Positions 34,513 through 46,249 of a stretch of DNA of 64,000 nucleotides are shown here, one piece after another. The translations under genes and the position numbers were made by a program. The stretch comes from Brachycybe producta (Eukaryota > Arthropoda > Diplopoda > Playtdesmida > Andrognathidae). Every line of letters begins with the position of its first letter. Position 1 is the stretch's first letter. Under the pieces are notes generated by a model that was not told where the DNA came from, made no database searches, and saw only the letters and a list, made by a program, of their open reading frames with translations. The stretch lies in NCBI GenBank assembly GCA_036925085.1, contig JAUPFP010000002.1, forward strand, positions 4,778,780 to 4,842,779, in the 5' to 3' direction.

Positions 34513-35060
34513 AGGTTTCACACGGACCAATTTGTGTCACTACTTTGTGTTGCCATTGTCACAAAGTGGTTGTTGACGCGGCTTTGGTTCACACGGACGA
34601 CCATTGAAAATAAACAAAGATTCTTGATTGTAAAAAGCCATAAAAGACTGAGCGTTCTTCATAAATGGAAAACAACAGTTAAAATTAAACATTTATTATG
34701 AAGTAAAAAACTCAAAATGTTCAATATTTGAGCTTTTTTTTACTTCATAATTGAAGTTTTATTTTGACTGTTGTTTTCCCTTTTTTGAATGCTTAGTCAA
34801 GAATCTTTGTTTATATTTATAGCCATGAAAATGTTTTACATTTTATCATGAAAACATTGTCCTGCTGTCAGTGCCGGCCACTGATATGAACCTTGATCAC
34901 GTACCACTGACAAACAGGCGGTAATCACCACTTGTGGTTATAGAGTCAAACACTCATCGCCATTGTGGTATAAGTGTGGTACCCATTATGTAATAAATCG
35001 TCTGCTAAAAACGACCACTTTTTGTGGAGCGACAAAGTGATCCGTGTGAAGCAGGCATAA
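34513..35060. mobile_element. MITE, ends GTTTCACACGGACCA
   Basis: GGTTTCACACGGACCAATTT on the left against CACTTTGTCGC and GGATCACTTTG read from the right (AAAGTGATCCGTGTGAAGC). A second inner inverted pair (ACAACAGTTAAAATTAAAC with its mirror) lies at 34672-34770. About 550 bp, non-coding. Confidence 0.6.
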
Positions 35061-35608
35061 AAAAACTGCTTGTGAAAAAATGGACATCCACGATATATAA
35101 ATTTGTGTCTTAACTTTGTTTAACAAATTTACAGGTGTGAGATTTTACGTGCTTTTTTGTTTTGTTTGTGGCTCCAACACGCAGAAACACACATATAACA
35201 CGTGTTATACATACACAACATGCTGCTTTTTCTAGGCACTGTGGCGCAGAGTTCATATGAATTTTTTTTAAAAAATCAGATTATTTTATCCACTTTTTTT
35301 TTCCAATCTACCTAATTGGTTAAATATTAATTTTCTTTTTCATTTTCTAAGACATAATTGCTTTTTTTTTCGTTCTGAAAAATTAACAAAAAATATTAAA
35401 CAAACAATAAAACGTAAAAAGTAAACAGTAAAAACTCATTTTGGCGCCCCTCCAGGCCCGGCGCCCTGTGTGATTACACGCCCCCCCCCCCCCCCTCAAG
35501 AAAACGGGCCGTCGTCATTTGTAAAATGGAATTTACTTCCAGAGGAGAAGGTTGTGCATGGAGAACGTTTTGATTTAGGGAATTTATAGGAGCGCTGTTG
35601 AAAAAGGG

Positions 35609-35950
35609 ATATATATCATCGTTTAAGAAGTGATACCACCTAAGTAACAAAATATAAATTTTACAAGAGGAACAAAAAAAAAAACGTTTTAATGCAAATT
35701 TAAGGTTTTGTTACATAATTTTTTTTGCTAATAAAATTATTTGGACGTTTTTTAAGCCATAATTAATATAATTATGTTACGAACATGACATCACAATTTT
35801 TTTTAAATATTCGCGAAATCACATTAATTGGATTTGAACACTCTCTACCAGTCCAATGTTTTTTAAAATAATTTTTTGTTTATTTTGTCAAAATCTCAAA
35901 AGCACCAAAAATGTCAAGTTACATGGTATCACTTCTTAACAACGATATAC
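35609..35950. mobile_element. MITE, ends TTTAAGAAGTGATACCA
   Basis: ATATATCATCGTTTAAGAAG on the left and CTTCTTAACAACGATATA on the right are inverted, as are the adjacent GTGATACCA blocks. A single end of the same family (TTGTTTAAGAAGTGATACCA) lies at 48414-48472. Confidence 0.65.
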
Positions 35951-37047
35951 TAATGAAGCCATTCAACTGAATATTATATATTTTGCATAGAGAATTGTCA
36001 TAGTATGTAATAGTAGTTTATTTTGGCAATGCGTTTCTATGCTGCTTTTGGACTAAAATAGTTCCTCTGCCACAGGCACTCTCTGCCTGCTTGCAGAGTA
36101 ATTATTCAAATTCAAAAAAAGAAACACAAGCACACACAAGAGGACATGCAAACACAAACATATTTGATACACCTTGTATATATATATAGTCCAGTTTACT
36201 GAAATATTCAAAACGAAAATGACATTTCTAATAAATTCAGTGTTTATCTTCTCACAGGTTTAAAGTAATTACTTTAAAGTGTTTACATAGAATAATTAAG
36301 TTGGTTAGTTTAATAAATTAAAAAAAAAATGTTGCTTAAATAAATTATTTCTTACCTGTTTCAAAAAAATAAAAATTAAAAGTTTGCGAAAAAATTGTTT
36401 GTTGCAGGAAGAGAACAACACACTTCCGAGAGAGGAGCTGTTTATACACTTTTAAGAGGCACACTTTGTTAAAGCTGCCAAAATTTCTTTTGAAGTGTGA
36501 TTATAAAGAAAGATTTCAAAGTGTGGTTATGTGTAATGCCTACCACTTAAAAGTTGGGTGGTCCACTCGGTGTTTTTTTTTTGGTTGTTTTGTTTTGATT
36601 ATTGCCTTTTGTAGTTGTTGTTGTTGTTTGGTTGTTACTCAATTCAGAGCCATATAAGTTGAAGTGTTGTGGAGAGTGTTAGAAGAAACACACACACACA
36701 CACAGCTTGCTTCTCGGTCCATTTATAATTTCTACTCTCGGTGTCCACATGCGTCACAATCACTCACTTAAGTTTTTTTCTTCTTCTTCTTCTTATGAAC
36801 AAGAAGAAGAAGAAAAAAGTTTTGCATAAGATAAGATACAGGGTGACCCTCTAAAAAGTTAGAAAATGTTTTAATTTGAATCTCATCTCAGACAGCGTTT
36901 GAAATTAATTATCTTAAAATTTCTAATTTGTATAAACAGTTTTTTTTTTTTTCTTGATGAGATAAACCTTATGATGAAAATGAAACTGACATGTAAACCA
37001 TGCAGGTAGAGTCATACGTTGCGATATTTAAAGGGTATTAACCACTT

Positions 37048-37740
37048 TAAGCCTAGTACACACCAGGATTCTTTGTTGCGATACATTGTTGTGGGGCTGC
37101 TCCGATATAGTGTTGCGGGGCAGAATTGCAACTGACGCGATTCAGACCCGCAACATTGTTCCGTGTCCACACCTATACTCAGTTTCTCTCCATTCTTCTG
37201 GCTTTCACCATGCCATTATCACCTGCGGAAGTGGCCCTTTCATTATGTGCTTATACTGACTATCATTGATCAAGAGGGGTGAATAAAACAGAAACGGTGG
37301 TGGGCATTGAGCACGCAAGCCTTTTCTCAGTCGAGAACACGTGCAGTTCACCCTGAAATTAGGAGATGGGGCAGGAGTTCAAAATCCCCAAAAACACAAT
37401 ATAGTAGTGAATTTACACAGAAGGTCCTCAAGTAGTTTAACAGTATTTTAAAAGCCTAGTCTTTAATAATTAATAGCAAACTGAGCCCTTTGAGTCTTTG
37501 TTCATGTTTCAACAAGTGTCCACACTATGAAATGTTTCGCAACAATGTTTAAATGTTTCTCATTTCGATGGGAGTCAAGAAACATGAATCTGCGAGCTGA
37601 CGCGATTAAGCCCCGAAACATTTTAACATTGTTGCGGGTCTGAATCGTAACTGACGCGATTAAAGACCCGCAACATTGTATCGGATAACATCGATAATTT
37701 TATTGGGATACGTGGTGTCGTGTAAACGAAGCAATTAAGT
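37048..37740. repeat. Probable compound MITE with repeated ACCCGCAACATTGT blocks
   Basis: Several copies of GACGCGATT, ACCCGCAACATTGT and their complements (TTGCGGGTCTGAATCG) in about 700 bp of balanced composition. GTCCACACCTA and GTCCACACTATG recur. Exact ends were not resolved. Confidence 0.4.
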
Positions 37741-38303
37741 ATCCTTTTTACCTAAGCTGGACCTAAGTATATGTGGCAAAATGTATGCACGCATCGTCTG
37801 GAGACGCCCTAAGATAACAATAATTTTCGGCATGTGCCTACCAATCTGAAGTTTGGTGCCACTCGCTCAGTATGTGTCTAATTTATATATATTTAAAAAA
37901 ATAAACAAAAAACTCTTAAGTTACACTTAGAAAGAAAGAAAAAATGCTGCAATTTCTCGTTTGTGGTAACTGCTTTTTTTTTTTTTTAAAAAAAAAAAAG
38001 TAAATTGTAACTGGTACATGTGAATTATTTATTAAAATTGTTTAGATCTTGTTGATAAGTTATGTCTAGAGACTTTTCTTCTTTATGTATTAATTGTTGG
38101 TTTGCTTTGAAGATCAGGATTTTTTTTGTTCACCACATTTTGATTGTAAATCACTTTATTTCAACTGTTTTTTTTTTATTATTATTTCTGCATTTTTCTT
38201 AAATAACGCAGTTTAAATAATCATTTTTTTACAACAGTTTAGTACAACTAACTGTTGGAGAAGAACGATTATTTAAAAAAAATCCGAATTTCAATATTAA
38301 AAT

Positions 38304-39007
38304 TTAAGATAGTTTATGAACAGCTGGTTTTTTCGAACTCTGATTATACTGTGTTTTTAGAGCAAAATGAAGAGAAACTCGAATGGGTTTTAAAAACTAG
38401 AACTGTAGCTCAATCATTTAAGGGTGTTTTCATAGATATATTTTTTTTCTTCAAAATGAACCTTTTATAGGCAAAAATTAACAAGTTATCGTTTGCTTAA
38501 AATTGGGTCATTTTCAAACTCACATGAAAAGCTTATTTTGAAAGATATCAACATGAAATTACCCTTATACCTTGTACACACACACACATGAGGAGAAATA
38601 CATTTAGCTAAATGCTTTCAGCAAAATGTATTTTACATTAAATACATTTAATGCATTGTAGTGTACACACATGGCATTTTTTAAAAATACTGCTTTGCTT
38701 GTGGTTTGAAATGTCCCATGATGCATTGGCAAACATCTTCAGTACACTTCACACGTATGTTGAATGAGTTGTAGCAACTCATTTAGAACTGAATGTGTTT
38801 ATAAGTGACTTAAACGTATTTATAATTAAATGAACATGTACACACGTATAGGAACTTACTATGTTTAATTGTTAAATACATTTAAATGTGCATGTGTGGA
38901 TATTAGGTGGAGTTACTCTTCTAGTTTCTAAAACACTTTCAAGTATCTCTTCATTGTGCTTTTACAGGACAGAATAATCAGGGTTTAAATAGCGTTTTAC
39001 ATCTTTA
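38304..39007. repeat. TTAA-family palindrome interrupted by a Harbinger-like MITE
   Basis: TTAA-GATAGTTTATGAACAGCT opens the copy; the left half runs to GATATCAACATGAAATTACC, the inserted element follows, and the right half resumes with ACTCTTCTAGTTTCTAAAAC and CACTTTCAAGTATCTCTTC. The right border near TTTAAC is approximate. Confidence 0.6.
38568..38902. mobile_element. PIF/Harbinger-like MITE nested in a TTAA-family copy
   Basis: TACCTTGTACACACACACAC at the left, GCATGTGTGGATA at the right, flanked by TTA on both sides (38565-38567, 38903-38905). Ends match the other TACCTTGTACACAC elements but the interior is divergent, so it is a separate subfamily. Confidence 0.7.
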
Positions 39008-39705
39008 ACACGAACTTTAGTAATTTTTATAAAAAATATATTCACTATTTTGACTAATTAAATTTTAAGTTTGTAAGTTTAAAAATAGCAACAAAAAACA
39101 TCACTGAATAAGGTTTATTAATAATTTAATTAGTTATTAAAATGTTAAGTCACAGAGGTCACTGAGTCACAGCTTCTTAAGTCAAAATTCGGAGACAGAA
39201 ACTTAGCACTTGAATGAACCCTATGAGCAAGGGGGAGCAACACTAAGATAACACAGTCGACCATTTTGAAAACGTGTTGTAGCTACACCCTTCCACACAA
39301 TGTATTCTCAATGACAGACGGACCAATGAATGTGCAATTCCAAAACCATACTAGCTTTTGTCTCGAGTCAGACTCATCTGATGTTACAGTCCCAGCTGAT
39401 ATTACAGAAGGTTAAATATGAAGTCCAACTGCCGAGATTTTCTTTATAAATTCGGACATCAAAATAAATTAAAAAGAGTTTCTAGAAGACAAAATACAGT
39501 ACACTTTATTTAGAACACTTAAAAATGTGTACTGATATCACAACACTTTATAAGTTGTATCACAACCATGTCACAAGTAGAATAATGACAACCTTGACCA
39601 ATGCTTGACCCAAACATCCATAAAATAAAAAGAAAATGCTTATTTAGGTACTAATTTCAGGGTGAACCACAAATGAATGTTTTTTTTTTGTTATAAAATG
39701 CTAAA

Positions 39706-39885
39706 ACCTAAATTCAAGAAAAAAACTTGGCACTTGAATTTTAACTTGAACCCTCTTTACGAGGTTCAAATAAAAAACCACCTCTTGTCTTTACAGCTGT
39801 TTTCACTGTTGAAGTTCTGATCAAGAGAGTTTAATTTGAAATTCAAACGCTAATTACTTTCTTGAATTTCGACCCTCAGTTAAGG
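39706..39885. mobile_element. MITE of the AACTTGGCACTTGAA family
   Basis: CCTAAATTCAAGAAAAAAAC and TTGGCACTTGAATTT, then ACTTGAACCCTC, are mirrored imperfectly by GAGAGTTTAATTTGAAATTC and TCTTGAATTTCGACCC. A second, better copy lies at 46841-47055 and a fragment near 39170. Confidence 0.5.
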
Positions 39886-40529
39886 CAACATTAAATAAAA
39901 TAATTATCACCTTCTTCTCGGACCAAGTTAAATGGAGGGAAAAAAATTTGACTGTTATAACCGATTGTCAATTTCAGAATGACTGGAGTAAAAAAATTTC
40001 CATTAAAAAAAGTTTTGAAGGCATGTCTTCTGTCAAAATATTTAATTAAAACTATTGGGCGCATTTGTTATTAATTTATAAGAAGAAGAAAAAACCAATT
40101 AACATCCTATGTATAAAATTCAATTAGTTTTTAAGTAATTACTATGAGAAAAAAAACCTGTTTTGAGAAGTGAAACAAACAAATTGGTGCAAGTTGCTAC
40201 TATTTCAAAGCAGTCGTCAGCAACAAGATTGTCTGAATGCAATAAGATCGCAATTTAGACAAAAATTACAAATTTCAAGAAGAAAAAACAAACAAATTCA
40301 GAATGTTTTAAAAATTAGAATAATAGGTGACAATGTTAGAAGCATTTTAAGATGATATCTTTCAAACTTTTTCAACTTTTTATGATAATTTGAAACAGGC
40401 GAACATTATTTTTTATTAGCTATTTTCTTGAAGAAGTAAAATTTACGATTTTTAAACTGTCGTAAAAAAACGTTTATTTTTAAAGATAGTAGATTCATAC
40501 ACTAATTCTGATCAGGGCAGATAAAAATC

Positions 40530-40760
40530 ATGATTTTATTTTATTTAAATCTTGATTTTATTTATTTAAATTATAGTTTTATTTATTTAAATTATGATTT
40601 TATTTATTTAAATCATGATTTTATTTATTTAAATCATGATTTTATTTAGTTAAATCATGATTTTATTTATTTAAATCATGATTTTATTTATTTAAATTAT
40701 GATTTTATTTATTTAAATCAGATTCTTTTATTTAAATCATATTTTATTCATTTATTTAAA
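40530..40760. repeat. Minisatellite, 21-bp unit
   Basis: About ten units of TTTATTTAAATCATGATTTTA, itself nearly palindromic around AATCATGATT. The array decays at both ends. Confidence 0.85.
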
Positions 40761-41127
40761 ATTTCATAAAACCGCTCTTTTATTAACTGAAATTCGATGC
40801 ATGACGAAGTATTCAATCTGTTTATTCACCTGCCAAGTACGTTATTATTTATTATGAATTCATTTCAAAAAAGAGAAAAAATTCACTTTAAAAAAAAAAA
40901 TAAGAAAAATTCAGAAAATAATTTCAAGTTTTTATGGTGTTGCCATTTTTTTAAATTAAATTGTGATTAATTAAATTATTTTCATTTTAATGATTATAGT
41001 TTTAGTAAACTTAATTTTCTTAATGTGTTATACTTCAAGAATTGCATTTTAGCTTACAACTGATTCTATCTATATAAAGCCTAAATACACCTCCATCTTG
41101 TTGTTTTGAGCAAACGACAATGAGACA

Positions 41128-41664
41128 TACAGGGTTATTCAAAAAGAAGGAGCGTATTTCAACCATTTATTTCTTCCAAACTACAAAAGATAGAAATATA
41201 ATTCCAACGTTCCTGGACAGAGAAAAGTTCAAATTTTTTATGCACTCAATATGAGCACCATGTGTTACACGACAAATATCAAAACGGTGGCTCATTTCTT
41301 GCCACACACGAATCAGCTGGTCTCTAGTTATCGAATTCACAGCTTCAACAATTCGATGTCGCAGATCTTGACGAGTGTCAGGCATAATAGTGGACAAAAA
41401 CGCGGTCTTTTACATAACCCCACAGATAAAAATCACAGGTCTAGTGACCCGGGAGGCCACCGGCGAAGAAGTTGATCTTCTGCTCCTCCTATTCCAATCC
41501 AACGTCCTGGAATGATGTTATGCAGGACTTCTGGAATTTCCACCCGGACTGTTCAAATTTTGAACTTTTCTCTGTCCACGAACATTGGAATTATATTTCT
41601 ATCTTTTGTAGTTTGGAAGAAATAAATGGTTGAAATATGCCCCTTCTTTTTGAATAACCCTGTA
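41128..41664 (-). mobile_element. Decayed Tc1/mariner-type element with 85-bp terminal repeats
   Basis: Both ends begin TACAGGGTTATTCAAAAAGA and remain inverted copies for about 85 bp with very few differences; TA borders fit Tc1/mariner. On the minus strand the interior keeps the end of a transposase in pieces: WPPGSLDL, then DFYLWGYVKDRVF in a second frame, then IMPDTRQDLRHRIVEAVNSI in a third, followed by GAHIE. That is at least two frameshifts, and the N-terminal half is missing. A non-autonomous deletion derivative. Confidence 0.88.
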
Positions 41665-42786
41665 TTGAGTGTTACTAAATGGTGTTACTAAAACTTCGAG
41701 AACTTGCAATAAAAGGTATTGTTCACTAAGTGGTCGCTTTACAAAAAATTTTGAAAAGGTCCTTCCATTTTTAAATGACATTTAAAATCCGACAATTTTT
41801 TTTAACTTCATGTTTAATCCCATAGGCCCAAAGAACTGTCCAACAAAAGTTTGAAGAACTCTTGTTAAAAATGATTTAGAGCGATAACATAATAATTAGC
41901 ACGTGCATTAATCTATTGGCTTCATGCTGATTCGTTTCTATAAGTTTAGCACGTGCAAGTATTTTTCTATTAATTTTTATGTGACTTCATTTCTGGACAA
42001 AAACCGTCCAAAAACCATTTTTATACCAAAAACGATCACAGTGCCTACATTCGGAGAAATTTTGAACTAAATGCTGTATCTAGGCTCTTATTTAATCGAA
42101 GATAATTTGTAGGTAACAATAGCTGATCCTTAATTTATCTTCGACTTAAAAGTTGATTGAACCGGCTGTTAATGTTAGATTTTGTGGAAAGCTGAACATT
42201 TTTCTTGGGTGTTGAGCTGCTGAAGTATTTGGAACAAAATGTCAATTTATATAAGTGATGAATCGATAAAGAAAATAGAAGTTTGATTTCCCGCATTTTT
42301 GATACAACTTTAGAGAATAAATTAAATTTGTTTTAAAACTTTGATAATAATTTGAATTGAGTTTTTTTTTTGTGTGGATAATTTATCTTCAAAAACTGAT
42401 TTTTTTTATGAATTCTGGGTGATGAAAAAAATTATGATGTTTTTTTTATTTAAATCAAGTGTTATATTTTAGAAGTTAGAAATTTTTCGATAATATTAAC
42501 AATGTCATCACTCCTATATCGGCCCTTTATATTGTACCATTGACGTCCGTGGCGTTTGCCCATCCTCTTTCTATAGATATTGATTTCAAATTTATAAGTT
42601 GCCATTTTTCTCTACCATAAATTTGCATGTCTTGTATATAATATGCAAATTTATGATACGAGAACAATTATTGAATATAAACTCTTGATTAACCTGCGTT
42701 TCAGAAGCAACATGCAGAAAAATGTTTTAGAAATTTGTTGTTATTGTTATTATTATTATTATAATTTATTTATTATTATAATATAC

Positions 42787-43298
42787 TAGTGGTGTAACCC
42801 GTCATAAATGACGGGAGCAAAATTCACAGGCAATTGTGCCCAGCATTAGAATTTCTTTTCCTCCGCCCTTTTATGACGTCAGACCAAGTAACAAACCCAA
42901 TTAGAAATTGATGACGTTCATAAAAGGGCGGAGCAAAAGAAATTCTAATGCTGGGCACAATTGCCTGTGATAAACTGTAGTTTAATTTTGCTACTATTAT
43001 CCCCTCCCCTTTTTATATTTGAAAGAGAAAATGAGTTTTTCATTTTCTCTGGTGTGCGCATGCGCGTCGTTTGTTCCTTTTTTTACTCCTTTCATTTCAA
43101 TTTCAGTCACCCCTGCCCCTTTTTTCCTCCCTCCACGTTTCTCTCTCCCCTCTCCTCTACACTTTCCAACCTTTTCTCCTCTCCAATTTAATATCATGGG
43201 GAGTGTGCAACATATAGTTGACCTTGAAAAAAAAAGCGTGCTTTCCGGTTTTTGTCCTTGTTTGTACAGTGTTAATTACACACACACACAGACCTGGC

Positions 43299-43300
<2 letters not shown>
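42787..43300 (+). mobile_element. Composite repeat: ACCCGTCATAAATGACGGG element carrying an inner MITE
   Basis: The outer element starts TAGTGGTGTAACCCGTCATA, contains TGAAAGAGAAAATGAG and GTGTGCGCATGCGCGTCG, and ends CAGACCTGGCTTAATATATA at a long (TA)n tract. A reverse copy lies at 590-1105. Near its start (42820-42972) sits an almost perfect palindrome, CAGGCAATTGTGCCCAGCAT to ATGCTGGGCACAATTGCCTG, with CTCCGCCCTTTTATGA inside. The open frames here are repeat sequence, not genes. Confidence 0.75.
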
Positions 43301-43301
<1 letters not shown>

Positions 43302-43368
<67 letters not shown>

Positions 43369-43408
43369 TATATTATTATAATTATTATTATTATTATTAT
43401 TATTATTA
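43302..43408. repeat. (TA)n then (ATT)n microsatellite
   Basis: About 30 TA units followed by about a dozen ATT units. It forms the tail of the composite repeat; the reverse copy near 590 ends in a shorter TA run. Confidence 0.95.
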
Positions 43409-44456
43409 GCAGAAGAAGAAGATTAAAATAAATCAGTAGGTGATTTTAATTTTTTTCATATTTATTAATTAAAAGTAAACCCCTTTTTTTTTAACCAGAA
43501 AAAGCTTATTTTTAACAGTTTTACTCTTCTAGTTTCTGAATCATTTTTCAATTTCTTTTTTTTTTTCAAATATGTTTTAGCAACACTTTTGAGCACTTAG
43601 ATATTTCTATTGACGTTTATTTCAACCAAACAACACCCAACAAAAACGTATAATAATACTTGCAACAATTTAATCTATTGTAATCGGATTACATAACACT
43701 GTGGCCAGCCTTTTTTATTATTATTATTATTTTCAATATTTTTTTGTTTAGCTTCCTTCTAAGTAATAATAGTAATATTTCATGTAAGTCAGTTAGTTCT
43801 AAAGCCAAGAAGCAGTTTTTAAACCTTCAAGAAAATAAGTTATATAGGTTTCTAATGTGGCACACAGCCAGGTCCACATTTGGTCACACTCAAAATCGTT
43901 TTTCATGGTCATGCATTCATTCATGTAATAAATATAACACTATTATACATGTTTATATGAGACATGTAAGCTATATAGGGAAAAGTGTTGGCATATATGG
44001 AAGTGTTTTTTTTTCTTCCTCTTTCTACACATTGATGAGGAAAGGGTTTTAGGTCGAATTATTCATTTAAATTCTTTGCAATGTATCACATTTTTATTGT
44101 AAATTGATACAAGGGCTACATTTTTTTATTATAGTACTTATAAATATACATGTATATCCTGTTTTGAAATATATCATTCGTGACACACAAGTGCGAAAAC
44201 TGTGAACGTGAATGCCAAACTGTGAATGAAGTTGAACAAACATGAGTTCATAACATGAATGAAACTGAACAACAAGAGCTTAAAGTGCTCGAAAGTAAAA
44301 ACTCAGGGGTTGTAAAAAAAAACCCCAATTTAAATAAAAATCAAGATTATAAATATTATAATTTTAGTTTCTTATTGATCAGATATATATTTTAATTAAT
44401 TATTTATAAAAAAAACTTAAAAGAAAACAAACGTAAGAATACCTGCCTCATCCTAA

Positions 44457-44676
44457 TATCTTGTATACACATGAGTTAAATGAATTCAAATTAAATGTGT
44501 TTAGGTGAATTATACGGAACCCAGTTAAGGACATGAACACCAAAGAAAAATTGACTTTAATTATTAATATTTTAAATTGAAATACTAAATCAATATTTTG
44601 TCAATAGTTTATATAATTATATTTAAGTATTAAATATTTTCAGATTATTAACTGAATAAAGGGTTTATACTAGGTA
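44457..44676. mobile_element. Short PIF/Harbinger-like MITE, TAA duplication
   Basis: Begins TATCTTGTATACACATGAG and ends ATACTAGGTA, with TAA on both sides (44454-44456, 44677-44679). 220 bp; the right part of the usual 300-bp element is missing. Confidence 0.7.
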
Positions 44677-44679
44677 TAA

Positions 44680-44983
44680 TACCTAGTACACACCTGATAA
44701 TTTAAATGCATTTAAATAATAAACGTGTTCTACAGAGCCCTCTGTGAAGGGCAAACAAACAATATGTCGAATTCAATTTATTCAGTTAATAATCTGAAAA
44801 TATTGAGTTAATACTTAAATATAATATTTAAACTATTGACAAAATATTGATTTAGTATTTCAATTTAAAATATTAATAATTAAAGTCAATTTTTATTTCA
44901 TGTTCATGTCCTTAACTGGATTCCGTATAATTCACCTAAACACATTTAATTTGAATTCATTTAACTCAGGTGTGTACTAGGTA
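44680..44983. mobile_element. PIF/Harbinger-like MITE abutting the previous copy
   Basis: TACCTAGTACACACCTGATA to GTGTGTACTAGGTA, in the opposite internal orientation to the 44457 copy, separated from it only by TAA. The right flank is TTA. Confidence 0.8.
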
Positions 44984-44985
44984 TT

Positions 44986-45800
44986 AGGGTGCATTCAAAC
45001 TGCGCGTGCTTGTACTCGGGCTCGGTGAGGTGGCTCACCGACAAGCCCGAGTAATGTGATTGGACTAGCAAGAAGTGATACAAGTACTCAAGTAGCACGA
45101 GTAACGCGAGCCAGGTGCTCGTCTGGCTTCGCTTGGTGTCGGCACATCAAAGAGGTGCTCGTCAAGACTTGCAAGTCATTGGATGGGGACGAGCACGAGC
45201 ACAGTTTAGTTAACTCGCTGTACTCCTGGCGTTTCTCCCAACAATGAGTGCATGATAATAATGCCGCAGTCACACTAGGCTGGTTTCCCAGCTGCTGGTT
45301 GCTGCTGGCTGGTTGTAGCGCTCTAGCAGCATAGTCTGAACTGCTACTAGCAGCTGCTTTCTCCAGCGGGCTAGTGATTTTAACAGCGGCTGGTGAAGTT
45401 GGACATGTCGAACTTTAGCAGCTACCAGCTGGTCATGTGACTCCCTTCCTGCTGCTGCCATCTAGTGTGAACTTTTTGTTGCTAGTAGTGTCACTAGTAG
45501 TAGTTGAAACTCCACTGCTTGGGTTGGTTGTTAGAGTTTGTGTTTTTGCAAGACGGTGATTGGATGAATTGCACTGCTAATACTAGCAGTGACTGGACAA
45601 GTGTGAACCCAAAGCTGCTGCTGCTTGCTGTTGCTGCTAATAGCCAGCAGCAACCAGCGGCTTGTAAACCAGCCTAGTGTGAGTGCCGCTTAAGACTTGC
45701 ACTGTTAATAATCACAACTTCGTCATCGCTGGGTCATGCCAACTGACGTGTCCACATCTATTCCGCAATGCCGATTTAAAGCTGATCGCCGGCATATAGT
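44986..45800. mobile_element. AGGGTGCATT-family MITE split by a nested MITE
   Basis: AGGGTGCATTCAAACTGCGC opens the element and the sequence follows the 20.2-kb copy (reverse) to CAATGAGTGCATGATAATAA at 45260. After the inserted element it resumes with AATCACAACTTCGTCATCG. The right end is diverged (TAGATGTACCTTTA). Confidence 0.65.
45263..45693. mobile_element. MITE with ends CACACTAGGCTGGTTT, nested
   Basis: GCCGCAGTCACACTAGGCTG and, from the other end, GCGGCACTCACACTAGGCTG; the inverted similarity extends into CAGC-rich sequence (GCTGCTGGTTGCTGCTGGCT). 431 bp, GC-rich. The host sequence at 20.2 kb lacks it, which fixes the insertion point. Confidence 0.8.
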
Positions 45801-46249
45801 GTAGATGTACCTTTAGGTCCCCTTGACCTAAGGAAAGGGGTGGGTGCAGGAGGAACTGGGGCGCAGGACCTCAAGGCTGGTGTTTTTCCAGAGAGGCGAA
45901 ATACAGGGTGTCACATAAGTAAAATTTAAATTTTACTTACAAAAAATATTTTGCTAATAGCTTATAATTATTTCAATAAAGAGATCTTTTCATTTTAATC
46001 AAGTGATGATCTATGGATTTTATTCCGTTTCTAAGAGATTTTTAAGTAAATCGAGTAAGTTGCTATGTATGAGACGCCATTCATGTCCAATTTATTTATA
46101 TTGTTGTTAAAAAATAGAAATTTATTATACTGTATTGATTAACAATATATGGCGTATTTTGACATGACAGGCGCCTCATACATAGCTAGCTTCTTGAGCC
46201 ATTTTCAAAGTGCCTTAGAAACTGAACGCGCCGCACCCAATGATTTAAA

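Noticed and set aside
43019-43409. Plus-strand frames of 120 and 63 codons
   Set aside because: They translate repeat sequence (also present in reverse at 706-903) and the TA/ATT microsatellite.
43744-44052. 102-codon plus-strand frame
   Set aside because: No domain, no exon signals, AT-rich codon pattern typical of chance frames here.
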